Shown: piece by piece, positions 1 through 11,448 of the stretch | How the letters are laid out: each line of letters starts with the position of its first letter | Numbering within the stretch: the first letter of the stretch is position 1 | Assembly: GCF_950023065.1 (NCBI RefSeq) | Contig: NC_088678.1 | Location: forward strand, 29,502,580 to 29,566,579 | Reading direction: 5' to 3' | From: Planococcus citri | Taxonomy: Eukaryota > Arthropoda > Insecta > Hemiptera > Pseudococcidae | DNA length: 64,000 bases | Program-made: the position numbers and the translations under genes | Notes under the pieces: model-generated | What the model was told of the DNA's origin: nothing | The model's database searches: none | What the model saw: only the letters and a program-made list of their open reading frames with translations

Positions 1-1330
1 TCTTTGCTCTTACTCGAGATTGAATTCATTATTATTAAGTATGTTCATTTTTTTAAAAGAATATTTTTAATTATTGTTCATTTCTTATTTCAAGCTTTTT
101 ATTAATTCTTTGTATTTTAACTATGCAAACGTGCATTCTTCGTTGAAAACACTCAATTTATAATTTTTATTTTTATGTAATCTAATATTTTCTAACCTGA
201 TTACAGAAATAAACTAAGATATTCTTTATGTACGAGTTGATTAATTATTTGTAATGGGCGAACATTTTAGATTTTTTTCCCAATTTTTGAGCATTCAAAA
301 AACAATCATCATCACTTACTCTCACCATTTTAAATTCACACATAGAACCTCAAATAGGTATGAAAAATTTAATTTTTTATTAAGGACCAAAAACTGATTT
401 CTGAGCATTTTGTAAAATATAAAATTCTCACAAAGCACTGGAATCAAGTCAAATGAAAATTTTGGGGATCAAAAAGTGGTATTATCACGATTTTGAAATA
501 GAAAATTGTCACAAAAAAAACAATTCTGAAAAATAAAATTTTCAAAATCAAAAAGTGACCTCCACGCTTTTCAAAATTGAAAAAAATGAAAAAATTATCA
601 CAAAAAAAAACAAATCAGAGGAACTAAAATTTTTGAAGACCAAAAATTGATCTTTCTAACATTATTTTTTGAAATGGAGAATTTGTACAAAAAAACCCAA
701 ATGCGGCTTCAAAAATGTTCAAAAAAATGTGCGATAGAATTTCTGACTGTCTTTCAAAATTTCAGTATACTTCGATAAGCCACATAACGTTTTTTCAAAA
801 ATTCCGAAAATCATTACTTCAGCAAAAAATCAAACATCCTAGAGGAAATTTTTGACCAGTTTTGATAGGTCGCAATAAGGCCATTTTTGAATAATCCTAC
901 AACTGTTTATTTTAAATGCAGAGTTCGCACCTCCCATTTTGGTGCTAAAATTGACTAAAAATCATTGTCAAGAGGCATCTCCATCTCCATCACCCATTCA
1001 CCCCATTGTGTAACCAACTAGCTAAAGTAAACATATCATTTGGAGTGAAAAGAGTGTTCACAAAAAGTTTAAATCCAAAACATTTTGAAAATTAGAGGTT
1101 TTAGGCTCCCTCCCCTCTCCCAATTGGACAAATGTGAAAATCCAAAATCCACATTTTCTGACATTTCCGCCTCATATCTGCATATCAGAAGCCAACTAAA
1201 GTTCATGTTCCAAAAAAATTCCAGCCAAAAGAGGAGTCCCGATAAGGCCATTTTTTGGGCACAGACAGTTATCGACTCGACTACTTTTAAAATGTTGTAA
1301 TAAATGTTCCAAATATGAGTCCGTGGTTAG
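1..1330. repeat. Diverged dispersed repeat, first copy
   Basis: AT-rich noncoding DNA. The part from about 760 to 1260 resembles 8.78-9.35 kb in the same order: a TTTTGATAGGTC-type block, then TTTTTGAATAAT and ACAAC, then later a CCCCTCT stretch, AAAATCCAAA, CATTTTCTG and CCAACT. The match is diverged and broken by indels. At 8.78-9.35 kb the same family sits directly after a long tandem array, which is absent or reduced to one degenerate unit here. No coding potential is convincing; the small open frames at 1069-1300 overlap on both strands. The family is unknown to me and boundaries are approximate. Confidence 0.4.
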
Positions 1331-1689
1331 TTCACTCAAAATGACTATTTTTTGGGCTCCAGGGGGCAGGGGTTCCCAAAGTTGTGAATAAAAAAATTTT
1401 TAGGAACCACCAAGTATTATTTTTAAACACTTTTTTAGCGTAAAACATCTGTTTGAACCCGATAAACATTATTCGAGGTGATTTTTCTATTTTCAACCCT
1501 CGGAGGCGTAAATGGGGGGGGGGGTGATTTTTGAAAAATTTTGGAACCACCATTTTGAACCTACCCCTTTGAACCCCGCTAAAAAGATTTTCACAATTTA
1601 TAAATATCTGAAAGACCTCCATCATACCAAATTTTGAGCTCAACAAAATTTTGCTCTGGTATTCAAAAATCCAATTTTCCAATTTCTTG

Positions 1690-3169
1690 TTATCATCATT
1701 GAACTTTGACCCAGTGAGCTGTTCAGCCCATCTGGGAAACTGTAGAAGAATTGCTTGTCAATGTATCATCAAGTTTTTTCTTTGGTCTTCCTCTGCTCTT
1801 CCTGCCAGCTGGAGTGTATTCTTTGACTTTTCAAGGGGACTGTTCATCAGGCATTCTATCAACGTGTTTTCACCATTTCTTTCTGTAATCTTTCACTCGT
1901 CTAATGATTGGCTCTGCTCCTAGCTCCTTCAGTATGTCTTCGTTCCTTTTCCTATCTCGTTTCAGTCATCTCATATACCCTGCTGTTGCTCGCATGAATC
2001 TCATTTCTGCTGCAATTACTCTGCTTTTTATATCCTCTCTCATCATCCATGTTTCACTTCCTTACAGCAGCATTGGTCTTGCCAGCATATTGTAGATTCT
2101 TATTTGAGTTTCAGCTCCGACTTTTCTTGGAGGAATGGCTCGGTTTATCACTTCGCTTACTCTCAGGAATTTATTGATCTTAAGTTGTGCGTCAACTTCT
2201 CCTTCATATGATAGCTCACATCCGAGATATTTTAGATATTTAAAGCTTTTAACTTGTTCCACTGGCAGTCCATTTACAACAATTTTACTGTATATTGGCT
2301 CTTTCCCCTCGAAGGCCATCACTTTTATTTTTGACAACAAGATTCTCATTCCATATTTATCAGTACTTTCTTAAGGTTGTGCATCGCTCTCTGTAAGTCA
2401 TCTTCGTTGTCAGCAAAGACCACCTGATCATCAGCAAATAGTAGAGTAAGTATAAGGCTTTTGACATATTGCGGGTTGCATATCGGTTTGTCTGAACTTT
2501 CAGTTTGGTGGGCATTCTTATCAGTGAGTATCAAAATTTCATATTTTGAGCAATTTTCACAAGGTGTTTTTGAAATGTATAGCTATTATTTAGTTTTTTC
2601 TTCAATTTTAAACACTGTTAAGCCCTGTAATAGAAAAGGATCATTTCTTTGTCGAGTTTTAAAAAAGTAGACAAAACGTCTTTGAACTTCAACAAAGAGC
2701 GGATATTTTTCCATCACAGGATTTAACAGTGTTTAAAATTGAAGAAAAAACTAAATAAAAGCTATACATTTCAAAAACACCTTGTGAAAATTGCTCAAAA
2801 TATGAAATTTTGATACTCACTGATAAGAATGCCCACCAACCGGATAAAGTTCAGGCAAACCGATATGCAATCCGCAATACGTCAAAAGCCTTATTGACAT
2901 GGGTATCATTGATGTCTAGCCCTTTTGGCTTGGTTTTCAGCCATTCTTTAATCATGTTGTCGAAGTAGGTGTTAAACAGACTACATGACATTGGGCATCC
3001 CTGTCTCACTCCTCTTCCTATCTTCTTTGCTTCCGACATGTTTCCAGATCTTACTCTTATTCCATTATCTGTGTATATTTCTTCAATTAAGCGTACTATT
3101 TGTTCGCTCACTTCAATTTTCCTCACGAGTTCAAACAACTTCTTCCATTGTACTTGATCATACGCCTTT
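1690..3169 (-). mobile_element. 5'-truncated non-LTR retrotransposon (LINE) A, degenerate reverse transcriptase
   Basis: Read on the minus strand this is a reverse transcriptase fragment. It starts in palm motif A (KAYDQV near 3165), continues through GVRQGCPMSCSLF (about 2981-3020), the catalytic FADD box (about 2428-2439), then thumb and C-terminal sequence (FKYLGCELSYE-like at about 2240, then a frame-broken stretch with MREDIKSRV and AEMRFMRATAGYMR at about 1930-2060). The 5' part (endonuclease and fingers) is missing, as expected from incomplete target-primed reverse transcription. The 3' end at about 1690 carries a short ATGATGAT-like tail. Frameshifts and stops make it inactive. It is interrupted by a foldback element at 2455-2891. 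The style is that of RTE/CR1/Jockey-like insect LINEs; I cannot fix the clade. I did not find a clear target-site duplication. Confidence 0.8.
2455..2891. mobile_element. Foldback MITE inserted in LINE A, TA target site
   Basis: A 437-bp near-perfect hairpin. The left end reads AGGCTTTTGACATATTGCGG and the right end is its reverse complement with one or two changes; arms of about 175 bp (2455 to about 2630, and about 2715 to 2891) surround a loop of about 85 bp. TA dinucleotides flank it at 2453-2454 and 2892-2893. Deleting the element plus one TA rejoins LINE A in frame immediately upstream of its FADD box, which supports these boundaries. It has no coding capacity, so it would depend on a transposase in trans; a TA target suggests a Tc1/mariner-type source, which is inference. 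Confidence 0.8.
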
Positions 3170-4299
3170 CAATATTTTGGGAACCCCTGGAAAACTAGAA
3201 ACCTGCGATTTGCGCCAAACGTAACGTTTTGAGGTATATACTCAATTATCTAGATGGAAAAGTTTAGTTCAGCTTCCATGTATATTTGTAATTTTGAACC
3301 CTTTTTTTTAGAGCACCCCCCCCCCCCATTAGACACCCTATAAAAAAGGTGTTTATGCATATTTTTTCAAAAAAATTGAAGAATTTACATTTTAAACATA
3401 CTAGCAAGTGCTTGATAATTTTTCATTTGATTTTTCCTATAACTTTCAAAATTGAGCTATTTTGGGTCAAATTCTGAGAGATTTTACCCTTTGAAAAAAC
3501 GTTAAAATCACGTTTTCTCACGATAGGGTATCACTTTACGAGGCAAGTTGACCAAATTTTCCCTGCTCATGGTGTTCTCGAATTTTAATCATCGCTCCTT
3601 CAAAAAAAGGCCATGCAATTTTCCCATTAAAAAAAAAAACGAAATGAATAAATAAAACCGATTTGATCAACGTACAACTTGCCAAATAATATCAGATTTG
3701 AACATCTCTGGTAACAATTTGAACTGTAAATTTGTAGTTATCAGACTCAACCTTCCTGTCAGTGTGTTCGGTTTTTTAGAAATTTTATAGCTTTATTTAC
3801 CGGACTAGAAAAAATTCACATCCGGTGGAGAAAAAAATTGAATAACTATTCCACGCACGGTACGATTACTTCGTCGAATTGGCACAGCTCCATGAAATCC
3901 AGTAGCATACGGAGCGTATGACTGTATTGTGTAGAATTTGGTAATAACACAACGGCAGCATAACGGCGACAAAATCAAAGCTAATTAGGCATTGTAGCCT
4001 ACACGTAGGGAAAATACATAATCCGAGTAAATATGTCGTATATAGCGAGCTACACATCGACTCGTAGGTACGTATAATACATGGTGACGCGTGTTAAACT
4101 GTTATATATTTCCTGAAAACGTGAATAGCTACTATACATACACCACCAGTGTGAATTTTCCGTTTTGGCAATAGGTGGTACCACAGCTAGCTACGTATAA
4201 ACCATATAAAGCTATAGAGAACTACATGCAATATGCATAGATGGTGAAGGTGGCAAGTTTAGCGTACATATTAATCTTTGTCAAAGTACGAAATAAAAT
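3170..4299. other. Noncoding, AT-rich; nothing recognised
   Basis: Contains a C homopolymer near 3317-3328 and A/T runs. From about 3860 the composition becomes less A/T-extreme with more CpG. No open frame with protein-like composition, no RNA gene and no clear repeat boundary were seen. Confidence 0.5.
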
Positions 4300-5260
4300 T
4301 TATCCAGGGTTCAAAAGAGAGCTATGGCAAACAAGCGACCGAAAGTGAAATCCATACGACAACACGACAATCTGCACTCTCTACTCCAACTCCTGCTTTG
4401 GTATACCTCTTATGATGGGTCTGGGTACACGATACGTAAACAAAGCGGAATAAAAGCGCGCGAACCGGAGCAATGGCCCCAACCTTAGAGAGAAGAAAAA
4501 CAACGTGTAACCGAGCACGGGACACAGAGCAGCAGGAGGAGGAGGTGCAGAATAAAAGTGCAAAAAAAAGAGTCGCTTTTAGGAGTTCGTTAACACCGCT
4601 AATGTGCTAGCGGGTGATAAACAATTTCACCATTGCCATTCGGTATAGCAAATTCGCCAACCACTAGCACTAGTGCCCTGCGCCCTTTCGGTTTCGGTTT
4701 CGGGTTAGAGGAGGAAATTTAATTGCGCGACTTTACGGGCTCGTTAACAAAAAAATATTTCGTCTTAGAGATTAATGACGGTGTAGGTCGCGTACCGGAC
4801 CCCGGACCCCAGACCGCGGACCGGAGACGGGACGCGGGATCGTAAATGGTGAAAATGTGTAAAATTAATGGCGCTTCGTAGTTTTTTGAATAAAATTTCG
4901 CCTTAAAAAGCATTCGAAATGGAAGAAATGACCGAAACGTGCTGCCATTCTGGTACATATAATTTCGAATCGCCTCGAGATTTGAAATTAGTAAACTACG
5001 CGAATTTTACTCGCACCTCGCGCGCTGACATACAAATTGGCTGCCGCGATCTTTGCGAGGGCGTTTGCGTTACCATTACGCCAATTAATAGCGTTAGTTT
5101 GACCATAAATCATGAATTCGGCGCTGCTTCTGGTGGCCGTCGACTCGAGCCCGGGCCTGGGCTCCGAGCAGGGGGTTTGGTTGAGCCGGCGACGTCCACT
5201 CAAACTCCCCAACCTCCTGACCAAGCCCACAATTAAAATTTTCGATAAAACCGTACAGCA
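4300..5260. other. CpG-rich, GC-richer island-like stretch
   Basis: This stretch is clearly richer in G, C and CpG than its surroundings (for example 4790-4850 and 5130-5220, with repeats of GGACC and CCGGAC-like strings). An open frame of 105 codons lies at 4919-5236 on the plus strand, and an overlapping frame of 106 codons runs antisense at 4988-5308. Neither resembles a family I know, and open frames on both strands are expected from low stop density in GC-richer DNA. The stretch could be a promoter or 5' UTR region of a gene whose exons lie elsewhere. That is inference; no TATA or initiator could be fixed. Confidence 0.3.
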
Positions 5261-6944
5261 GTAAATTACTGGAAATGGTAGACCACTAGGAGCTCTCTCG
5301 ATACACAATATACCAACGTGTATAATGTGTATAATATTTCGTTAAACAGAGGACGACCATACCTAGTACAATGTTCCCGTCATGGGTATACAAATTAATT
5401 AGCATTCGACCTTGATATGAGAATTTCTTCTTCTTTTTCCTCTCTATCAACGCATGCACAACCTACCATTAGTCTTCGTGAGACGGTTCACATAAACTTG
5501 TTTTTTTTTTCTCGCTCCTCTCGAAGCCAGACGAAAAGCACATGTTTCATTTCGCTTTTATTCGAAGCCACTGAAACAGCACCGAATTTCCACCTGGATT
5601 AGACTGCTCACGCTGCTGTATAGTGCTATTTAATAACGAAAAATTGTCTTCTTCGTGATTGTATTTCACGTTGTTCTTACGTATTCAACGAATACGACGA
5701 CGAAAACGACGACGACGAAGTCTTCGCTACAAAATACTACGTAGGTAGCTAAGGTATAGGTAACCCGATACATCTGCCAATTTTGACAAACATTTCCATA
5801 TATCTACGTACATTTTCTCTTAAACTATTTGTTTTGTCGTTCTCGCAAATGTATACGACGTGTACACATAGGAGAATACCTAGGTGAAAAATCCACATAA
5901 CCAACATCATTTCAATATTAAATAATTCAACGAAGCTATCGATTTCCGTAATGTAAGCTTTGCAATCATAATGGAAATATATACGCGAAAAAACTACGTC
6001 GTTATTTATAAACTTTTCAATAGCGACATCGTATCTTGAACTTTGTACCGACTCCAACTTCACTCTGGCGTATACTATTTTCTAAACACTAAACGAATTT
6101 TACACACGCTTCGAATAACTACTGAATAAAATATAGTGTAACTACAACGTGTCGAATTATCGCGCCAAATGTATAGGGTGTCCTAGAATGCGAAACAGGT
6201 AAACAGCTTAGGTAGTTGATGATGAAACGTCAAAGAAATTCTTCATACAGGGTGTCCCGTTGAAAGTTTCATAATGGGAGAACAATGCTGCAACTACAGC
6301 TACGAACATGTTAGCTGCGTTGCCTATCTTGAAAGTTGAAAGGGGGCAAGCTTGCAGGATTACATCATTTTCTTAATACTGAAAAGATTTATTGACTTGT
6401 TTCACAAAGAACTCAAAAGAATCAGATCAAATGCGATAGGTAGGTACGTAATACGTTTAGAGAGTCGAGGCAGAGGAGGAAAACTTCAATTTTGTTTTCA
6501 AATTTTTAAATCCTCCATAGAAAAAATTAATTTTAAATGGTTTTGAATTTTGGGATTTGCTTGATCGTAAAAATAATAAGGTTAATTCAACACGTACGAG
6601 TATTTTCAACCAACGAGCTCATCCTGTTGAATTTTTCACATTTACTATCTTATCTAGAGAAGCCTAAGAAATTCCATTATTCAAGTTATACTTCTGGACC
6701 TCGAAATTTCAAAAGCTGGAGCTGTTTCCTCTAGAAGGAGCTAACTCAGGATCGATAAACAGAAAAATCAAAAGAACATCCAAAAATATACCACGATCTA
6801 GATGTACTAATATCAAAATGGATTGAAATTTCTGAAAAAATACAAATACATATTTCAATAAATTTTTTTTGAGTATTTTTGAAGAATTTTGAGCTTTACA
6901 TTTAATATTACGTGTCGCATGACACTTCTTCATTCATAGCTACC
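5261..6944. other. Noncoding, largely unique-looking; two short mariner-like end motifs
   Basis: A (CGA)-rich microsatellite lies at about 5692-5720. At about 6177-6188 the string TAGGGTGTCCTAG and at about 6248-6258 CAGGGTGTCCC resemble the CAGGGTGTC ends found on many Tc1/mariner-like elements. They lie in the same orientation, about 70 bp apart, and no matching inverted partner was found. The remainder shows no gene. Confidence 0.35.
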
Positions 6945-8880
6945 TAAGAAATTGAGTCAATTCTTCAGAAATGCTCGAAAAATATTTTTGTCGAAATATT
7001 TGAATTTCTCTTGAAGTTTTAACCCATTTCGATACGTCACATGACAATAATCCTTCAAAAATCTCCAAAATCTTGACTCAATTTTGAGCCCAAAATTCTT
7101 CAGAAATGCTCAAAAAATATTATCGTTGAAATAATTGATTTTCTCTTGAAGTTTTAATCTATTTTGATAGGTCACATGACAGTTCTTCAACAAATATCGA
7201 AAAAAAACTCATAAAACTTGACTCAATTTTGAGCTCAAAATTCTTCAGAAACGTTCAAAAAATATTTTCGCTCAATTTTTTTATTTTCTCTTGAAATTTT
7301 AACCTATTTTGATAGGTCATATAACAATCCTTCAAAAATCTCCAAGATCTTGACTCAATTTTGAGCTCAAAATTCTTCAAAAGTTCTCAAAAAAACATTT
7401 TTGTTTAATATTTGATTTTCTCCAGAAGTTTTAACCTATTTTGATAGGTCACATGACAGTTCTTCATAAATTTCAAAAAAAAAAACTCAAAAAACTTGAC
7501 TCAATTTTGGGCTCAAAATTATTCAGGAATGCTCAAAAATATTTTCGTCCAAATTTTTGATTTTTTTCTTGAAGTTTTAAACTAATCTGATAAGTCACAT
7601 CATATTTCTTCAAAAATCTCAAAGATCATGACTCCATCATTTTGAGCTCAAAATTCTTCAGAAATTCTCAAAAAACATATTCGTATGAATATTTAATTTT
7701 GTCTTGAAAATTTTAACGTATATTGATAGGTTACATGGCAGTTCTTCAAAAATCTCAAAAACCATGACTCAATTTTTAGCTCAAAATTCTTCAGAAATGC
7801 TCAAAAAAATGTTTTGATGAAATATTTGATTTTCTCCAGAAGTTTTAACCTATTTTAATAAATCACGTGACACTTCTTCAAAAATCTCAAAAAAATTCAA
7901 AAATCATGACTTAACTTTGAGCTCAAAATTCTTCAAAAATGTTCAAAAATATTTTCGTTTAAATTTTTGATTTTTTCTTGAAATTTTAACCTATTTTGAG
8001 AAGTCACATCACACTTCTTCAACAATTTCAAAGATCATGACTCAATTTTGAGCTCAGAAGTCAAAACTCTTTAGAAATTCTCAAAAAACATTTTCGTCGA
8101 AATATTCGATTTTCTTTTAAAATTTTAACCTATTTTGATCGGTCACATCAGACTTCTTTAAAAATCTCAAAAACCATGACTCAATTTTGAGCTCAAAATT
8201 CTTCAGAATGCTCAAAATTCATTTTCTTCGAAATATTCGATTTTCTTCAAAAGTTTTAACCTATTTTGATACGTCACATGACAGTTCTTCAAAAATCTTT
8301 AAAAAAAAACTCAAAAAATTTGACTTAATTTTGAGCTTAAAATTCAGAAATTCTCAAAAAATATTTTTGTCAGAATATTTGATTTTCTCTTGAAATTTTG
8401 ACCTGTTTTGAAAGGTCACATCACACTTCTTCAAAAATCTCAAAGATCATGACTCAATTTTGAGCTCAAAATTCTTCTGGAATTCTAAAAAAACATTTTC
8501 ATCCAAATATTTGATTTTCTTTTGAAATTCTAACCTATTTTGATAGGCTAAATCATACTTCCTCAGAAATCTCAAAAACCATGATTCAATTTTGAGTTCA
8601 AAATTCTTCAAAAATACTCAAAAAATATTATCGTCGAAATATTTGATTTTTTCTCAAAATTTTAACCTATTTTGAAAGGTCACATCACACTTATTCAAAA
8701 ATCTCAAAGATCATGACTCAATTTTGAGCTCAAAATTCTTCAGAAAAGCTCAAAAAACATTCTGATTGAAATATTTGAAATTATCGCAAAATTTTAACCT
8801 CATTTGACAGGTCACAAGGTTATTTTTGAATAATTTTACAACATGTTATTTTCACTTGAAATAGGAAGCAACCCAAATTA
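6945..8880. repeat. Tandem array of about 132-147 bp units (about 13-14 units)
   Basis: The phrase ATTCTTCAGAAATGCTCAAA, with variants, recurs at about 6960, 7092, 7239, 7371, 7518, 7653, 7785, 7927, 8067, 8199, 8340, 8472, 8604 and 8736. Between recurrences each unit carries TTTGATTTTCTCTTGAAG, TTTTAACCTATTTTGATAGG, TCACATGACA, TTCTTCAAAAATCTCAAA and GACTCAATTTTGAGC. Spacings are mostly 132 or 140-147, so two length variants are interspersed; the longer ones carry an extra AAAAAACTC-type block. Units differ by scattered substitutions, indicating an old or slowly homogenised array. There is no coding capacity. It lies inside or beside the dispersed repeat that continues to about 9.35 kb. Confidence 0.85.
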
Positions 8881-9350
8881 AAAATTCGACTGCGCACTAT
8901 TATGCTAGCGGTTCTTTGGAAACAACAATTTTTTTGCACCTTCGACTTTTTTGACACCTTCGTATAGCAAAGTTTGTGGTAAATTTTTCTAGAAATTACA
9001 CTTCAGAGACATGACGTCTCATTGTGCAACTCACCATTTTACCCCTCTTTTCCCATCATGTAAGAGCGAAAATCCAAATACCCATTTTCTGCTATTTTAC
9101 ACTCACTCCTACAAAAAACCAACTGAATTTTTTGTGCCACAAAAGTGCCAGTCAAATTTGATTTTTGGAACACAAGTTTTTAAAAGTCAGAAAATCAATG
9201 AATTTTTTTCCACGTTTTTTCCAAAATTTCAGACCCCTGATTTAATCACAAAAAGTCAGTTTCAAAAGCCTGTCATACCCAAGTCAAGTGATTTTCTTCC
9301 AAGTTTTCAAAAGTCGGAACATTAATGAATTTTCCCCTAAATTTTCAAAA
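8781..9350. repeat. Diverged dispersed repeat, second copy
   Basis: This directly follows the tandem array and is related to 0.76-1.26 kb, sharing TTTTTGAATAATTTTACAAC, a CCCCTCT block, AAATCCAAATACCCATTTTCTG and AAACCAACTGAA. An open frame of 104 codons at 9011-9325 is rich in F, S, K and P, has no recognisable domain, and is not preserved in the first copy, so I treat it as chance. Together the two copies suggest a transposon family in which one member acquired or amplified an internal tandem array. Confidence 0.4.
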
Positions 9351-10106
9351 AATCGATCCATTTTTTTCCAAAGTTCCATCTAATTTTGAAAATGAGCTAC
9401 ATATGTACCTATGTATTTTCAATTATGAAACTTTTTTAATCTGTCTTCGAATATTCGATGCATCGCGTTGGACTCCATATTTTAGAATATTTTTAAATCA
9501 CAGACCCATCAATTCTGTATCCTTTCGTATTTCAATAAAATTAATCACATATCAATTTTTATTTCTTCACCGCTGTCAAGACTCCTTCCACATGAATAGA
9601 GTCATACTTATTCATTTCATATTCACAAAGCATACATCCCTTATGAAAAGGTTCATTTGAAGACCTCAAATACGTGCCCCTGCAATTTACATATTTAATT
9701 TTATCAACGATTCAAACGACTCAACTCGACGCTACATCGACTAATTAGCTCTTTGCAGTACCTAACATAATGTTCTGCCATCTAACATGTGGTTTTCTTC
9801 TTGAGACCTTCGAAAAAGCCACGTCTCATGCTAAATGCAAAAAATAAATACCTAGCTACTAGCTACCTAACCGTTTATAGTTTATACGTAGAAACTGCAG
9901 GCAAGGCTACAAGTATAATACCGAATACGCGAATGCTTCTTCGAGCATTCGAAATATAATTACGTGATAAATACATGTAGTAAAAGGGTATTACGGAAGT
10001 GTAATCGTAATGAAACTTACACCAGCTAAAAGTTAATGTGGTAAAAGTATATTAAGGGTTAAAAGCCTTTCGTTTTAATTAATCATCTGCGCTCTATACA
10101 CACTAT
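9351..10106. other. Noncoding; nothing recognised
   Basis: AT-rich, unique-looking sequence with scattered TACCTA/TAGGTA strings. A 111-codon open frame at 9325-9660 has no domain I recognise and a composition like its AT-rich surroundings. Confidence 0.4.
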
Positions 10107-10471
10107 ACAGGGTGTCTACTAAAATCTAGAACGTCAAATTCGTGCTTTTTTCGTACTTCCAAAATAAAATGTCTACTGCGTCAACTGCCAACTTCGTCAA
10201 CTTTACTCATAATTAACCCCCCCCCCCCCCCCGGTCTCAAGGGAGTCCCCGGATTTTTAAAATATTCTAAAATATAGGAGATTTTTTTGGTATTTTCCTT
10301 CATGGGGGTACATCAGATTTCAAGATCCAATCCAAGAAGCACGTATTACAAAACAGAGAAAATTGAATAAAAATTGAAATTAATTTGTCAGAAATTCCCG
10401 GGCTTTCTGCAGAAACGTCTACACTATTTTCATGCCTTTGTGCCATTTTCATGTCGGTAAACACCCTGATA
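10107..10471. mobile_element. Possible mariner-like MITE remnant
   Basis: The left end is ATACAGGGTGTCTACTAAAA. The right end, read in reverse complement, is TATCAGGGTGTTTACCGACA. The CAGGGTGTYTAC core is shared but the match then falls away, and the TA flank is clean only on the left. The interior carries a 16-base C run at 10217-10232. CAGGGTGTC ends are common on Tc1/mariner-like elements of insects. The short, imperfect ends make this a weak candidate. Confidence 0.3.
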
Positions 10472-10605
10472 TACCATGTACGTACATAGACTAACACAAT
10501 TATGGTTTCAAGAACCTAAACGCAATAATCTTATAACAAATCATAAATTATAGGAGCACTCTACAAGTTCTTCATCTAATACACAATTTATACGCGTTTG
10601 ACAAG

Positions 10606-11013
10606 ATGAAAGACGAATCTGATATTTTATTGCGTCGTTCGTCGTGTCATCAATCAATGGAAAATTTGCATTTACCATACGAGTACGTTGAGCGTTCTCA
10701 TCTCGTCTCATGCATAGTGGTTTATATACGAGTATGTGAGTGCCTAATTAGAAGGGATTTAAGTTCTGGGACGTATTTTCATTTTAGTCACTTAACGAAG
10801 CGAATGAATAAATATATTAAATGGTTTTCATCGTCGCATCTAAAACTCAAAGCAGTATCAAAGCGGAGAGAAACTTGCTTGAAAAATTGTGACATAGAGA
10901 ATTTTCTTGTAATGAAAATTTCTCTATACAGAAATTTCAACCGAAGTTGTATTTTTACCGTTTACAAAGGATTTAATGGAAAATACACGTGGGAGGAGAC
11001 ATTATTAGATTGA
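10606..11013 (+). CDS. Unassigned open frame, 135 codons, doubtful
   Basis: This open frame begins MKDESDILLRRSSCHQ and ends at a stop at 11011-11013. The context GACAAGATGA is acceptable for an insect start. The product would be basic with many S, K and Y residues. I see no signal peptide, membrane segment or known domain. It has no clear splice sites and stands alone. Open frames of this length arise occasionally in 64 kb of AT-rich DNA, so it is more likely chance than a gene. It could be an exon fragment of a gene extending elsewhere. Confidence 0.15.
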   Translation: MKDESDILLRRSSCHQSMENLHLPYEYVERSHLVSCIVVYIRVCECLIRRDLSSGTYFHFSHLTKRMNKYIKWFSSSHLKLKAVSKRRETCLKNCDIENFLVMKISLYRNFNRSCIFTVYKGFNGKYTWEETLLD

Positions 11014-11365
11014 AATGTCATTATCTTCAGAGTTTTACCAATTCTTGGGAGTTTTTATAATATTTTTCAAAAGAAAATTGCTGGGCTAAATATTTCTTAA
11101 AAACTTCAAACTACTTGCGTGGTCGATGTAAAAATTCTCGTAATTACAAATTATCAAGTCCGGCCCTCAATTATGCAACCAATATGGCATCATCTCATTA
11201 AAAATTTTGGTTTGCGAAACGAAGGGGACATAGCGCATGACCATGACAGGGACGGCTTTTAGCATTGGAAAGAATAATATAAATGATGGCAGAAACTCCT
11301 CTAAAGGAGAATCATATACATTACTTCATAAATTATTTTTAAAAACATGCATTTATCAGACTTAC

Positions 11366-11448
11366 CTTTAAAAGGCTGAACTTTCCAAGTTTCGAGTTGG
11401 AATTCAGAAAATATTCCTCTTCTATTAAAATGTATTCGTCAACAGAAC
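11366..11448 (-). CDS. Candidate 83-nt internal coding exon of an unidentified gene
   Basis: On the minus strand a pyrimidine-rich acceptor (TTTTATTGTTTCAG) is followed by 83 nt open in one frame, then a consensus donor (AAAG then GTAAGT). After two leading bases the exon reads SVDEYILIEEEYFLNSNSKL and then GKFSLLK, an acidic then basic composition unlike translated AT-rich noise around it. The length is not a multiple of three (27 codons plus 2 nt), so skipping it would shift the frame. The protein family is not recognised. If real, it belongs to a minus-strand gene with large introns; no convincing partner exon was found within several kb. An alternative is a chance juxtaposition of splice-like motifs. 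Confidence 0.4.

Noticed and set aside
2135..2374. Plus-strand frames over 1.65-2.4 kb
   Set aside because: Antisense shadows of LINE A.
4988..5308. 106-codon minus-strand open frame
   Set aside because: Fully antisense to another open frame of similar length in a CpG-rich patch; low stop density explains both, and no domain is visible.
6176..6260. Complete mariner-like element
   Set aside because: Two CAGGGTGTCC-type motifs lie in the same orientation about 70 bp apart, with no inverted partner or TA-flanked end.
6945..8880. CRISPR-like array
   Set aside because: The repeats are directly adjoining 132-147 bp units without unique spacers, in a eukaryotic context; a tandem satellite.
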